Below, in pieces: positions 41,949 through 50,998 of a stretch of 51,321 nucleotides of DNA (positions are counted from its first letter, which is position 1; each line of letters begins with the position of its first letter). The notes below the pieces were generated by a model. It was not told where the DNA came from. It searched no databases and saw only the letters and a list, made by a program, of their open reading frames with translations. Origin of the DNA: Methylobacter sp. (GTDB lineage: Bacteria; Pseudomonadota; Gammaproteobacteria; Methylococcales; Methylomonadaceae); the NCBI RefSeq assembly GCF_023227905.1, contig NZ_JALOCF010000030.1, positions 1-51,321 on the forward strand. Reading direction: 5' to 3'. Made by a program: the position numbers and the translations under genes.

Positions 41949-42884
41949 ATGAGTAGCGATCAAAAACAGCAGTTCTCCCGTTATTCCGCTCTCGTGATTG
42001 AGCCGGATAACACTTCATCGGCAAAAAACTTTACGTATTTCACGCCTTGGCTTTTTGTCTTCACCCTGATCTGGCTTGCCGTTTACGGGTTGGTATTTCC
42101 AGACCCCATCGGACTTGCGGCCAGCCATTGGCCGCTGGTCATCGTCGGTGTGTTCGGGGCTTTCATCGGCAATGCCACCGCGATTGGAGGCGGCATTGTT
42201 TTTATCCCCGTGCTGATGTTCGCTTACCAAGTCGATCCCGTCAGCGCCTTGAAACTCGCGTTCGTCACACAAGCCGTCGGCATGACCAGCGGCGCATCCG
42301 GTTGGCTGCGGCGCGGCGAAGTACCGTTACCGCTTTTGAAATGGACCGTGCCTGCGCTTATTATCGGGACAATGATGTCCACATTCTTGATTCACCCGCA
42401 GCCGATGCTGGTCAAAGGGCTGTTTGGTCCCATTGCGTTCATAACGGGCTTGCTGACGCTGATCACGCTGGATCGAAAAGGCGGACTATCAGAACTTCCT
42501 GCACATGCCCGTATTCCAATCGTCCTGGTTTCTTTTACCGGCGGCATGATTACCGGCTGGGTTGCGATCGGCGAGGGCGAAATCATTGCCGCCTTTTGTA
42601 TGCTCGCCTATGGCCTTAACGCTAACCGGGCAATCGGACTGGGCGTGGTATTGTTGTCGTTAAATTCCCTGCTACTGGCTTTTATTCATGCCTTCTATTA
42701 CGGCGGCGTACCCTGGGAGTTGGCGGCATTCACGATGCTCGGCGTACTCTGGGGCGGACGGCTGGGACCCTTTCTTGCGCAATGGATTTCCCCGCGCGCC
42801 ACAAAAAAGGTTTTCGCCTTTATCGCGTTGCTCGATGGCTTGATGATTACCCTACAGGCGAGCTATGTGATGTTTTTTCGGTAA
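41949..42884 (+). CDS. TSUP-family anion exporter (TauE/SafE-like)
   Basis: 311 aa, about 8-9 membrane segments. The TSUP repeats are recognisable (GAFIGNATAIGGGIVFIPVL; GGMITGWVAIGEGEIIAAFC). These proteins export or import sulfite, sulfoacetate or similar anions. No regulatory gene is adjacent. Together with the sulfide-oxidation genes at 9.7-14.0 kb a role in sulfite export is possible, but the distance argues against co-regulation. Confidence 0.85.
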   Translation: MSSDQKQQFSRYSALVIEPDNTSSAKNFTYFTPWLFVFTLIWLAVYGLVFPDPIGLAASHWPLVIVGVFGAFIGNATAIGGGIVFIPVLMFAYQVDPVSALKLAFVTQAVGMTSGASGWLRRGEVPLPLLKWTVPALIIGTMMSTFLIHPQPMLVKGLFGPIAFITGLLTLITLDRKGGLSELPAHARIPIVLVSFTGGMITGWVAIGEGEIIAAFCMLAYGLNANRAIGLGVVLLSLNSLLLAFIHAFYYGGVPWELAAFTMLGVLWGGRLGPFLAQWISPRATKKVFAFIALLDGLMITLQASYVMFFR

Positions 42885-42908
42885 AGTACTTATAAAACTT
42901 TGCCCAAG

Positions 42909-43060
42909 AGAGTGACGCGTGCAAATTTGCCATATTCAAGTTTTCCTCGGCGGCTTTTTCATGGGCATCAATACCCTTTAGCAATGTGTTTTAAAACTTT
43001 ATGTCAACAGCATCGATGACTTTCCTGTAGGTGGTTTGGTTTTTGCTGTATTGGTCAATT
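42909..43060 (-). pseudogene. decayed remnant of the island lipoprotein
   Basis: On the plus strand, TTTGCCATATTCAAG, CTCGGCGGCTTTTTCAT and TTTTAAAACTTT line up with the coding strand complement of the lipoprotein gene copies at 28140 and 50999 in the same order and spacing. No reading frame is left. It is the third copy of this sequence in the window and lies just beyond the end of the HD-GYP gene. Confidence 0.65.
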
Positions 43061-43088
43061 TTCAGCGATATCACACTAATATTGACTG

Positions 43089-44447
43089 CTATGTGTCTTG
43101 GCGTCGACTACCGCTGGCAGTAGCCAAAAAATAGGGACCAATGAGGCGCTGCAACATTTCTTCCATCCTGTGCTCCTCAAAGCCGCTCATCTCCTCGTGA
43201 AGACGGAGTGCGATCATCGCAAAAACACTCACCAACTGCGGATCGAAGTGGCTACCACTTTCCCGTTTGAGCATAGCGATGGCATCGACCACTGCCCATG
43301 ACTCTTTATAAGGGCGGTTAGAAGTCAGGGCGTCGAACACATCCACGATGGCGAATATTCGCGCATTCAAGGGAATCACTTCACCCTTGAGCCCTTGTGG
43401 ATAACCCGTACCGTCGTATTTCTCATGATGAAATTCGACGACGTCCCTAGCGCCGCCGAGCCAACTCGATTTACTCAGAATATCCACGCCCAACGACACG
43501 TGAGTTTTCATGATCTCGAACTCTTCCTGCGTCAGTTTTCCCGGTTTAAGCAAGATCGGATCGCGGATACCGATCTTGCCGACATCATGCAAAAATGCGC
43601 CGGCGATCAGGTCGTGGATGTTTTCACGGGAAAGCCCGATCGCCTCGCCAAGCCGCAGCGCATAAAATGTTACCCGATAGTTATGGCTATTGGTATCGGA
43701 ATCGCGTTCGGCAATCGCGCAGCCGAGCACATTCATCAGCTCCAGGTTGCCTTTCAGCAAATCGCCGGACAATTTGATCAGTCCCCGGTTGAGCGCCAAG
43801 ATGATCGGATACATCAGGAAGGTGGTAAACGTAATGGCGAGGGCGACAAACAGCAGCATACGAAGCAAGTCGTCCTTAACCGAGGTGAGGGTCTCTCGAT
43901 CAACTTGGTAGATACCTTCAAAATAGCCAATAAGAGAATTTTGGATATCTTTCAGGGGAACCAGGATGACCAGCAGCAATTCGCCACGAATGAGGTGAAA
44001 CTGATGGGAGAACTCACCCACCTGTGGAAAGCGATGGCGATAGCGTTCGATGTCCTGTTCGGCGACCTCCTGCCCTTGCCGAATGGTTTCAAGCTGGAGT
44101 TGTTTGTTGCGATCGTACAGTTCGACGACCAGGAAATGCTGGTTGACCAATTGCTGTGCCAACTCTGCCAGATGTTGTTGAGCTGCGGAATCTAGCCGTT
44201 CCAGGTTGTGGGCGGACTCCCCGCTGAAGGTCGCGGATTCCCTGAGTGCGAGTTCATGCACGAACTGCTGTATGCGATTGACTTCCAGCCATAAAACGAC
44301 ACCGCCGATCACCACGCTGAGCAACAGCCATCCCAGAAACAGCCGGATCAGGATTTTCCGGTGGATGAACCGGCTCGTGGCAAGGGCGGCTTGCGAGTCT
44401 GCCCTGGCGTCATCGGCCTTCCTCGTCATGGCTTCCGACCCGCTCAT
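43089..44447 (-). CDS. membrane-bound HD-GYP phosphodiesterase, coupled to cusA
   Basis: 452 aa from the ATG that overlaps the cusA stop by 4 bp (ATGA); the frame upstream is inside cusA. Two membrane segments (about 32-52 and 195-220) flank a periplasmic sensor region. The C-terminal HD-GYP domain has HDVGKIGI, HHEKYDGTGYPQGL and ALTSNRPYK, so cyclic-di-GMP (or cGAMP) hydrolysis is likely. Being the last gene of cusCBA, it may link copper or silver stress to the motile/sessile switch. This is an inference from the coupling. Confidence 0.9.
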   Translation of the reverse strand: MSGSEAMTRKADDARADSQAALATSRFIHRKILIRLFLGWLLLSVVIGGVVLWLEVNRIQQFVHELALRESATFSGESAHNLERLDSAAQQHLAELAQQLVNQHFLVVELYDRNKQLQLETIRQGQEVAEQDIERYRHRFPQVGEFSHQFHLIRGELLLVILVPLKDIQNSLIGYFEGIYQVDRETLTSVKDDLLRMLLFVALAITFTTFLMYPIILALNRGLIKLSGDLLKGNLELMNVLGCAIAERDSDTNSHNYRVTFYALRLGEAIGLSRENIHDLIAGAFLHDVGKIGIRDPILLKPGKLTQEEFEIMKTHVSLGVDILSKSSWLGGARDVVEFHHEKYDGTGYPQGLKGEVIPLNARIFAIVDVFDALTSNRPYKESWAVVDAIAMLKRESGSHFDPQLVSVFAMIALRLHEEMSGFEEHRMEEMLQRLIGPYFLATASGSRRQDT

Positions 44448-47400
44448 TCCTTCGCCTTGCCTACCGGAAACTTGATGTCCCTGTGCCAGCGCCAGATCAC
44501 GTAAACCGCCGGGATCACGAACAAGGTCAGCATCATGGCCGAAAAGACACCGCCTATCTGGGGCGCGGCCAAGCGCTTCATCACGTCCGCGCCGGCGCCG
44601 CTCGCCCACATAACAGGCAGCAGGCCGATGACGTCCACTAGGCCGATTATCGCCATGGGGCGGATACGCTCCAGCGCGCCGTTATGGACGGTTTCGATCA
44701 GATCGTCCAGGGTGCGCAACCCGCCCGCCGCCTGACGTCGGAGGCAGGCTTCGTCCAGATAAGCCAGCATCACGGCGCTGGTTTCGGCCGCCGTACCGAT
44801 CACCGTGAGAATGCCGACCCACACCGCGATGCTGATGTTGTAGTCCAGCAGGAACAGCAGCCACACGGCGCCCACCAGCGACATGGGCAGGCCCAGCATG
44901 ACGATGAGGGTTTCGGTGATAGAGGGGAAGACGAAGTAATACAGCACGAAGATGATGGCGACAGTCAGCGGCACCGCCAGCTTCAGCCGCTCCTTGACCC
45001 GCTGCATGAATTCGTACTGACCCGACCAGACGATGGTATAGCCGGCGGGCAGTTCGACCTTCTCCTGCACCGCCCGCTTCAAGTCCTCCACGTAGCCGCC
45101 CACATCGCGCCCGGCCATGTCCACGTATACGTAGCCGGACAACATGCCGTCCTCGTCGCGGATCATGGCAGGTCCCGACACCATTTTCAGGTCGGCCAGT
45201 TGCGCCAGCGGCACCTGGGCGCCGTTGGGCGCGCTGACCGTCACACGTCTCAGTTTGTCCAGGTCGTCGCGCAGTTCGCGCAGATAGCGCAGGTTGACCG
45301 GGTAGCGCTCACGCCCTTCGATGGTCGTGGTAATGCTTTCCCCGCCGATGGCCGATTCGATGATCTTGCTAACGTCCATGACGGTGAAACCGTAACGGGC
45401 GATTTCCTCACGCTTGATGACGAAGTCCAGGAAATAACCGCCCGAAACCCGTTCCGCATAAGCGCTACGGGTGCCGGGCACGTCCTTGGCGATCATCTCG
45501 ATGGCTTTGCCGATCTCCTCGATGGCTTTCAAATCCGGCCCGAAGATCTTGACCCCCACCGGCGTGCGCACGCCGGTGGTGAGCATGTCGATGCGCGCCT
45601 TGATCGGCATGGTCCAGGCATTGGTGACGCCGGGGAATTGCAAAGCGCGATCCATTTCGGCAACGAGGTTCTCGTAGGTCATGCCTTTCCGCCATTGCTC
45701 CTTGGGTCTAAGTTCCACCACCACTTCCATCATGGAAAACGGCGCCGGATCGGTGGAGGTTTCGGCGCGCCCGGCCTTGCCGAATACCCGTTCCACCTCG
45801 GGGAAAGACTTTAGTTTTTGATCCATTTGCTGCAATAGCTTGCCGGCCTCGGTCACGGAAATGCCCGGCAAGGTGGTCGGCATATAGAGGATGGTGCCTT
45901 CGTACAGCGGCGGCATGAATTCCGAACCCATGCGCTGTAACGGCACAGCGATGCTGGCCAGCAGCAGCAAAGACAGCGCCACCAAGCCGAACCGGTGGCG
46001 TAAAGCCAGGGCCAAAACCGGCGCGTATAACCGCCGCAACAGCCGGGTGACGGGATGGCGCTGTTCAGGAAAAATCCGTCCGCGCATCAACCCCGGCAAA
46101 CAGGCTGGCACCAGTGTGATGGTCAATGCAGCGGTAACGGCTATCCCCAGGTTGGTGGTCCAGGCCAGTGGTTTGAACAAACGACCCTCCTGTGCTTCAA
46201 GGACGAAAATCGGGATAAAGGAAACGGCGATGACTAGCACCGAGGCGAACATCGCCGGCCCCACTTCCTTGGCCGAGTCGATAAGCACCTGCAACCGGTC
46301 GCCGGGACGACCGTCCCGCTCCCATTCCTCCAGGCGTTTGTGGGCGTTGTCCACCATGACGATGGGCGCGTCGACCATGTCCCCTATCGCCAAGATGATG
46401 CCGCCGATGCTCATGATGTTCATGCCCACGCCGAAGAAATACATGGGGATAAAGGCGATCAGGATGGCGATGGGCAAGGTGACGATGGGAATGAGCGCCG
46501 AGCGGATATGCAGGAGGAAAGCGACAATCAGCACGCCGGTGACGATCAGCTCTTCCGCCAGGTTTTCGTTGGCCGTGGCGATGGACTCCCGGATCAGGTC
46601 GCTGCGGTCGTAGACGGTGACGATTTTGACGCCGGCGGGTAGGGACGGTTCGATTTCCTTGATCTTGGCCTTGACCCGCTCGATGACAGCGGGGACGTCC
46701 TCGCCGTAGCGCATGATGACGACGCCGCCCACCGCCTCGCCCTGGCCGTCCAGTTCCGTGATTCCGCGCCGCATATCCGGCCCCAAACTAACCGTCGAGA
46801 CATCGCGCAGCAGGATGGGGGTGCCGCTCGGACTGGCGCCCACCGCGATTTGCTCGATGTCGGCGGTGGACTTGATATAACCTCGCCCCCGGATCATATA
46901 TTCCAGGCCGGAGAATTCGACGACCCGTCCGCCTACGTCGAGGTTGCTTTGGCGCACCTTGTCGATGATCTCGTTCAGATTAAGCCGGTAGGCCAGCACC
47001 TTGGTGGGATCGAGATTGATCTGATACTGGCGCACAAAACCGCCTACGCTGGCGACTTCAGCAACGCCGTCCACGGCGCGGAGCCAATAGCGCAGATACC
47101 AGTCCTGGAACGAGCGGAGAGAAGCCAAATCCTGCTGCCCGGTTGTATCCACCAGAGCGTACTGAAACACCCAACCGACCGCCGTGGCGTCCGGCCCGAG
47201 CTGCGGCGTCACGCCTTCCGGCAATTTGCCGGATAACTGGTTCATATATTCCAAAACGCGGGATCGCGCCCAATAGATGTCGGTGCCGTCCTTGAATAGC
47301 ACATAGACGTAGGAATAACCGAAGTCCGAAAACCCCCGCACCACCGTCACATTGGGCGCGGACAGCAGGGCGGTGATGATGGGATAGGTGATCTGGTCTT

Positions 47401-47584
47401 CCATCAGGTCCGGCGAGCGGCCCGGCCACTGGGTATAGATGATGACCTGGGTGTCGGATAAATCAGGCAGGGCGTCGATGGAGGTGTTTTTCATGGCCCA
47501 CAAGCCGCCAGCGGCCAGGCCGAAGACCAGCAGAAAAACGATGAAGCGGTTTTTGGCGCTGAATTCTATGATTTTTTCGACCAT
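44444..47584 (-). CDS. cusA: copper/silver RND efflux pump CusA
   Basis: 1046 aa, full length for the heavy-metal RND class, inner-membrane trimer. It uses the proton gradient to export Cu(I)/Ag(I). The N-terminus has the family opening (ALPDLSDTQVIIYTQWPGRS) and the methionines that form the metal path in E. coli CusA are conserved: YMPTTLPG, PFSMMEVVV and RIDMLTTG. The order is cusC-cusB-cusA on the minus strand; it ends in the ATGA shared with the HD-GYP gene. It is GC-rich relative to the host genes. Confidence 0.96.
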   Translation of the reverse strand: MVEKIIEFSAKNRFIVFLLVFGLAAGGLWAMKNTSIDALPDLSDTQVIIYTQWPGRSPDLMEDQITYPIITALLSAPNVTVVRGFSDFGYSYVYVLFKDGTDIYWARSRVLEYMNQLSGKLPEGVTPQLGPDATAVGWVFQYALVDTTGQQDLASLRSFQDWYLRYWLRAVDGVAEVASVGGFVRQYQINLDPTKVLAYRLNLNEIIDKVRQSNLDVGGRVVEFSGLEYMIRGRGYIKSTADIEQIAVGASPSGTPILLRDVSTVSLGPDMRRGITELDGQGEAVGGVVIMRYGEDVPAVIERVKAKIKEIEPSLPAGVKIVTVYDRSDLIRESIATANENLAEELIVTGVLIVAFLLHIRSALIPIVTLPIAILIAFIPMYFFGVGMNIMSIGGIILAIGDMVDAPIVMVDNAHKRLEEWERDGRPGDRLQVLIDSAKEVGPAMFASVLVIAVSFIPIFVLEAQEGRLFKPLAWTTNLGIAVTAALTITLVPACLPGLMRGRIFPEQRHPVTRLLRRLYAPVLALALRHRFGLVALSLLLLASIAVPLQRMGSEFMPPLYEGTILYMPTTLPGISVTEAGKLLQQMDQKLKSFPEVERVFGKAGRAETSTDPAPFSMMEVVVELRPKEQWRKGMTYENLVAEMDRALQFPGVTNAWTMPIKARIDMLTTGVRTPVGVKIFGPDLKAIEEIGKAIEMIAKDVPGTRSAYAERVSGGYFLDFVIKREEIARYGFTVMDVSKIIESAIGGESITTTIEGRERYPVNLRYLRELRDDLDKLRRVTVSAPNGAQVPLAQLADLKMVSGPAMIRDEDGMLSGYVYVDMAGRDVGGYVEDLKRAVQEKVELPAGYTIVWSGQYEFMQRVKERLKLAVPLTVAIIFVLYYFVFPSITETLIVMLGLPMSLVGAVWLLFLLDYNISIAVWVGILTVIGTAAETSAVMLAYLDEACLRRQAAGGLRTLDDLIETVHNGALERIRPMAIIGLVDVIGLLPVMWASGAGADVMKRLAAPQIGGVFSAMMLTLFVIPAVYVIWRWHRDIKFPVGKAKE

Positions 47585-47631
47585 GACCGATCCTGTATAC
47601 TATTTGAAATATCTGTTGAAAAGGGACGATC

Positions 47632-48810
47632 TCAATGCTTCATCCCTTTCATGCCGCCTACTGCACTCTTGAGCTGGCTTTCGGAATCGAGCAGGAAGTT
47701 CGCCGAGGTGACGATATGCTCGCCCTCGTGCAGTCCCTCCAGAATTTCGATCCAGTCGCCGCTACGCTGGCCTATTTTTACATTGCGCCATTCAAGTTTG
47801 CCGCCGCCCAGATGAATAAAGATGATCTGCCGCTCCCCGGATTCCAGCACCGCATTTTTGGGCACCGCCAACCGACTCCCCAGCGGCACGGCAAGCTCCA
47901 CATTGGCAAACATTCCCGGTTTGAAAATTTCTGACGGGTTATCCAGTACGAAGCGAACCTTGGCGGTACGGGTTTGCGGGTCTACCGTCGGATAAATAAA
48001 ATCGATCCGGCTTTGATACTGATTGTTTGGTGCGTAGGATAGACTGACAGATGCAGTTTGCCCCAGTTTTATCAGCGGCAGTTCATATTCGTAGATATCG
48101 GCCAGCACCCACACCTTGGTCAGATCGGCAATGGTATAAAGCTGATCGCCGGGATTAACGCGCATGCCGGCTAAAGCAGTCTTAGTAATGACCGTGCCGG
48201 TGAGCGGCGCATGGATCGGCAGGGTTTTCAGCACTTCACCGGTGCGTTCCAGATCACGGAGGTGATAGTTTTCAATATCCCACAGGCGTAAACGTCGGCG
48301 CGCCACATCAAGCAACGAATTCGCGCCTCTGGCAACTTCGGGGAACTCGCTGTTTCCCAACGCTTTTGCGCTTTGCAAGGCAAGCAAATATTCCTGCTGG
48401 GTTGCCACCAGTTCCGGGCTATACAGGGTAAACAGTATCTGGCCTTTTTTGACATGTTCACCCGTGGTGTTCACATAGAGTTGCTCGATCCAGCCTGCTA
48501 TTTTGATATTCACCTGGGCGATAAAACGCTCGTTGATTTCCACTCGACCCACTGTACGGATTTTTTGTTCCATAAGCCGGTATTTGGCTTCCTCGAACTT
48601 GACACCAATCGATTGCAGGCGTTCGATGTCGATGTTCATGATATTCTGGGTATCAGGCCCTTTGGGTGCGGATAAGTGATCCGTTCCGGCATGATTCGGG
48701 GGTTCTCCTGTGTATGCCGGCGGTGCAGCCGCCAGCAGCAAGGCATAAATGGCTGCTGCACCCCACTTATTGAATAGTTGCTTGATGAGCATGCTTGGTT
48801 TCTGAATCAT
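47632..48810 (-). CDS. cusB: membrane fusion protein CusB
   Basis: The periplasmic adaptor of the Cus system, 392 aa, with an N-terminal signal (WGAAAIYALLLAAAPPAY). The barrel-sandwich and coiled-coil parts follow (VGRVEINERFIAQVNIKIAG, WIEQLYVNTTGEHVKKGQ), then the beta-barrel and membrane-proximal domains, ending in a short Met/His tail (GGMKGMKH). It lacks an extra C-terminal CusF-like domain. The start overlaps the cusC stop by 4 bp. Confidence 0.93.
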   Translation of the reverse strand: MIQKPSMLIKQLFNKWGAAAIYALLLAAAPPAYTGEPPNHAGTDHLSAPKGPDTQNIMNIDIERLQSIGVKFEEAKYRLMEQKIRTVGRVEINERFIAQVNIKIAGWIEQLYVNTTGEHVKKGQILFTLYSPELVATQQEYLLALQSAKALGNSEFPEVARGANSLLDVARRRLRLWDIENYHLRDLERTGEVLKTLPIHAPLTGTVITKTALAGMRVNPGDQLYTIADLTKVWVLADIYEYELPLIKLGQTASVSLSYAPNNQYQSRIDFIYPTVDPQTRTAKVRFVLDNPSEIFKPGMFANVELAVPLGSRLAVPKNAVLESGERQIIFIHLGGGKLEWRNVKIGQRSGDWIEILEGLHEGEHIVTSANFLLDSESQLKSAVGGMKGMKH

Positions 48811-50027
48811 AGCCGTTCTCCAATGATGCCCTCTAGCCGGGCGAGGGCTTTTTCATGTTCGACCATTTCGCTGTGCAGTTCGATTTCATTGTCCAGCAGA
48901 GTCAGCAAACTGGTCAGCAAACTGAGGAAATCCACTTTGCCGACGCCATAACTCGCCTGAGCCGCGGCAAGCGTAAAATGTGCCTGGGGAATGATGGCGT
49001 CTTGAAGGATGCGGATAAGCTCTTCTGCGCGTTGTGCCTGTGCGATATTGTCTTTGACGCGAAACAGCAGTTCCTGTCTGACATTCTGCAAATCGTCCTT
49101 GCTGGCTTCCCGTCCGGCCACCGCCTCTCGTACCCCTTGCCGTTGTTTGGTGGCAAAATAGAGTGGAACTTCCACATTGAGCATGACCTGATAACCGTTG
49201 AGTCCGGTCGGTTCTTCACGGATGCCGCTGGCGCTAAGTTCAAAATTGGGAAAATATTCCCGTTTTGCCAGATCTATTGTTTTGTCGCCGCGTTCTACGC
49301 CCTTTATCCGAGTGGTCAGCAATGGCGCCGAGTTGCCAACCAGTACTTCCAGCTGTTCCTGACTGTGTTGCAACGGCATCATCGCAATCTCTTCCGGAAT
49401 TCCCAACGCACTATAGGGATGGCGATTCAATATTCGGTTAATGTCTGCCGACAGCGACTGTTTGCGTTGTTCCAAACTAGCCAGCCGCGCGATCAACCGC
49501 GAAATTTCCGTCTGTGCCCGATAGACGTCCTGTTGTGCTCCCTTTCCTACAGCATAGTACGCCTTGGCGGTTTCCTCGAACTGAACCAGCAGGCGCTTGT
49601 TTTTCTCGACAATAGCTATCGATTTGTAAATAAAATGGAGGTCGTAATAGGCCTCCTTGAGGGCAGCCACCAGTCCGAGCCGGGTCGCCAGATAGTTTTG
49701 TTCCAGCATTTCGGCTTCACTGGAAGCGATCTCACCTTTGAGGCCGAGTTTGCCGGGAAACGGAATAGCCTGACTGACTCCAACCATCGTTTCCCGTTTT
49801 TCCAATTCCCTGTGACTCCAGAGAAGTTTAGGATCGGGCAGTGTTTGAACTTGGGAAATTCTGGCCTGAGCAGATACCCAGCGTTGTTCGGCTGCCTTGA
49901 TTTCAGGGTTTTGGTCCAACGCCTCCTGGATCAGTTGCGCCAATGGCAAAACCCGCTCAACGTTGTTGTCAGCGGCGAGAATCGAAGCAGGCCACAACAG
50001 GCTAGCCCATAGCAAGGCGGATTTCAT
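48807..50027 (-). CDS. cusC: outer-membrane factor CusC (TolC family)
   Basis: 406 aa, with an N-terminal signal (KSALLWASLLWPASILAA) and two OEP repeats of coiled-coil and strand pattern. It is the outer-membrane channel of the pump, first gene of cusCBA. AGGAGAAA lies before the ATG. Immediately upstream is the 58-codon stub of a P-type ATPase (50046-50222), so the pump probably uses that gene's promoter. Confidence 0.9.
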   Translation of the reverse strand: MKSALLWASLLWPASILAADNNVERVLPLAQLIQEALDQNPEIKAAEQRWVSAQARISQVQTLPDPKLLWSHRELEKRETMVGVSQAIPFPGKLGLKGEIASSEAEMLEQNYLATRLGLVAALKEAYYDLHFIYKSIAIVEKNKRLLVQFEETAKAYYAVGKGAQQDVYRAQTEISRLIARLASLEQRKQSLSADINRILNRHPYSALGIPEEIAMMPLQHSQEQLEVLVGNSAPLLTTRIKGVERGDKTIDLAKREYFPNFELSASGIREEPTGLNGYQVMLNVEVPLYFATKQRQGVREAVAGREASKDDLQNVRQELLFRVKDNIAQAQRAEELIRILQDAIIPQAHFTLAAAQASYGVGKVDFLSLLTSLLTLLDNEIELHSEMVEHEKALARLEGIIGERL

Positions 50028-50045
50028 GATATTTCTCCTGAGCGT

Positions 50046-50222
50046 TCATTTTAACTGACTTGCAAAAATGACCAAGGCCGAAAATCGCCCGCCCTTGCGT
50101 AGTTTATTTTGCCCATACCGGGCGAGCCGCTTTTTCGTTTTATTGACAGAAAGCCCCTGCTCCACATCGGTCGCAAGAAGGCTTGCGGCTTCGGTAATCG
50201 ATAGCTTGTGCCATGCATTCAT
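50046..50222 (-). pseudogene. P-type ATPase gene, 5' fragment of 58 codons
   Basis: The frame begins MNAWHKLSITEAASLLATDV, nearly the same as the start of the fused ATPase at 28114 (MNAWHKLSVTEAASRLATDV), and continues through RLARYGQNKLRKG to IFASQLK, then TGA. The upstream sequence (ATGGTGTTCCTCC-type on the plus strand) is shared as well. All the rest is replaced by cusC, whose ribosome site begins 6 bases after the stop. It is therefore a duplicate gene cut at codon 58 by rearrangement; the stub may still be translated. Confidence 0.88.
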
Positions 50223-50269
50223 AGTGGTGTTCCTCCCATTAACAGAGAATCGGCAATGCCATTTTTGTA

Positions 50270-50875
50270 TTAAACGTTTGATTTTTCATTATTGCGATCT
50301 GCACTTTCTGGCAGACGGCAAAATCCTTGTGCAGGCAAATCCAGGGCACTATTAAATTTGCTGGATAAATTCTGGAAGGCAATGATCCCGGTTAGTTCGA
50401 CTATTTCATCCTCGTTAAAATATTCATGCAGGCGCTGAGACAAATCGTCACCAACCTGCCGGTCGGTATAAGTCACAGCCTCGACATATTCCAGGACAAC
50501 CCTTTCCTTGTTATCAAACAACTTGCTTTCTACCCATTGTTCAAGGGCCGCCACCTTGTTCATGGAGCCCGTTCTTTTTGCCAACATGGCGGAGTTAATA
50601 TCAATACAAAAACGGCACTCGTTTATTTGCGAGACTCTCACCGTAATCAAGGATCGTAGAACTGGATCGATAGGGCTACTTTTTCTATCCAGCACCGCAT
50701 AGAGTATAGCTATCGCTGCAAATAACCTAGGGACTCTGGCCCAAATCAATGCAGGCTTAAGGAGTTGTCCGTATTTTCTTTTTTGATTCCAAAAGAATGG
50801 ACGAAGGTACCATGGGTAACTGGAAATAGGTTTTTCTGGGACTCTCATCTCATCACTGAAGCAGATAGAAAACAT
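50270..50875 (-). CDS. carboxymuconolactone decarboxylase-like (AhpD fold) protein
   Basis: 201 aa (or 192 from the ATG at 50848; the ribosome site is weak for both). The CMD/AhpD motif is NECRFCIDINSAMLAKRTG, with the CxxC pair and a downstream His-less helix; VALEQWV and YFNEDEIVELTG complete the fold. Proteins of this family are alkylhydroperoxidase-like thiol enzymes. In the other copy of this segment (about 28.1 kb) the gene is absent between the same neighbours. Confidence 0.85.
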   Translation of the reverse strand: MFSICFSDEMRVPEKPISSYPWYLRPFFWNQKRKYGQLLKPALIWARVPRLFAAIAILYAVLDRKSSPIDPVLRSLITVRVSQINECRFCIDINSAMLAKRTGSMNKVAALEQWVESKLFDNKERVVLEYVEAVTYTDRQVGDDLSQRLHEYFNEDEIVELTGIIAFQNLSSKFNSALDLPAQGFCRLPESADRNNEKSNV

Positions 50876-50960
50876 CCGGACTCATCCGAAGACGGTTCGG
50901 GCAATGGCTTACCCAGGGTAGGTAGCCTCTTTTTTTATATAAAGGGTTTTTATATCATAG

Positions 50961-50984
50961 CCAGGGGATGTTACCATCCCCTGG
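50961..50984. repeat. perfect hairpin after the lipoprotein gene
   Basis: CCAGGGGATG-TTAC-CATCCCCTGG, a 10-bp perfect stem, just beyond the stop of the minus-strand lipoprotein gene. Followed on the minus strand by an A/T-rich stretch without a clean T-run. Probably a terminator; a degenerate version lies at 28172-28195. Confidence 0.7.
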
Positions 50985-50998
50985 CTTGTTGTGAAGCG

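Noticed and set aside
44448..44609. Longer start for the HD-GYP gene
   Set aside because: The upstream part is a shadow of cusA in another frame; the ATGA overlap gives a natural start.
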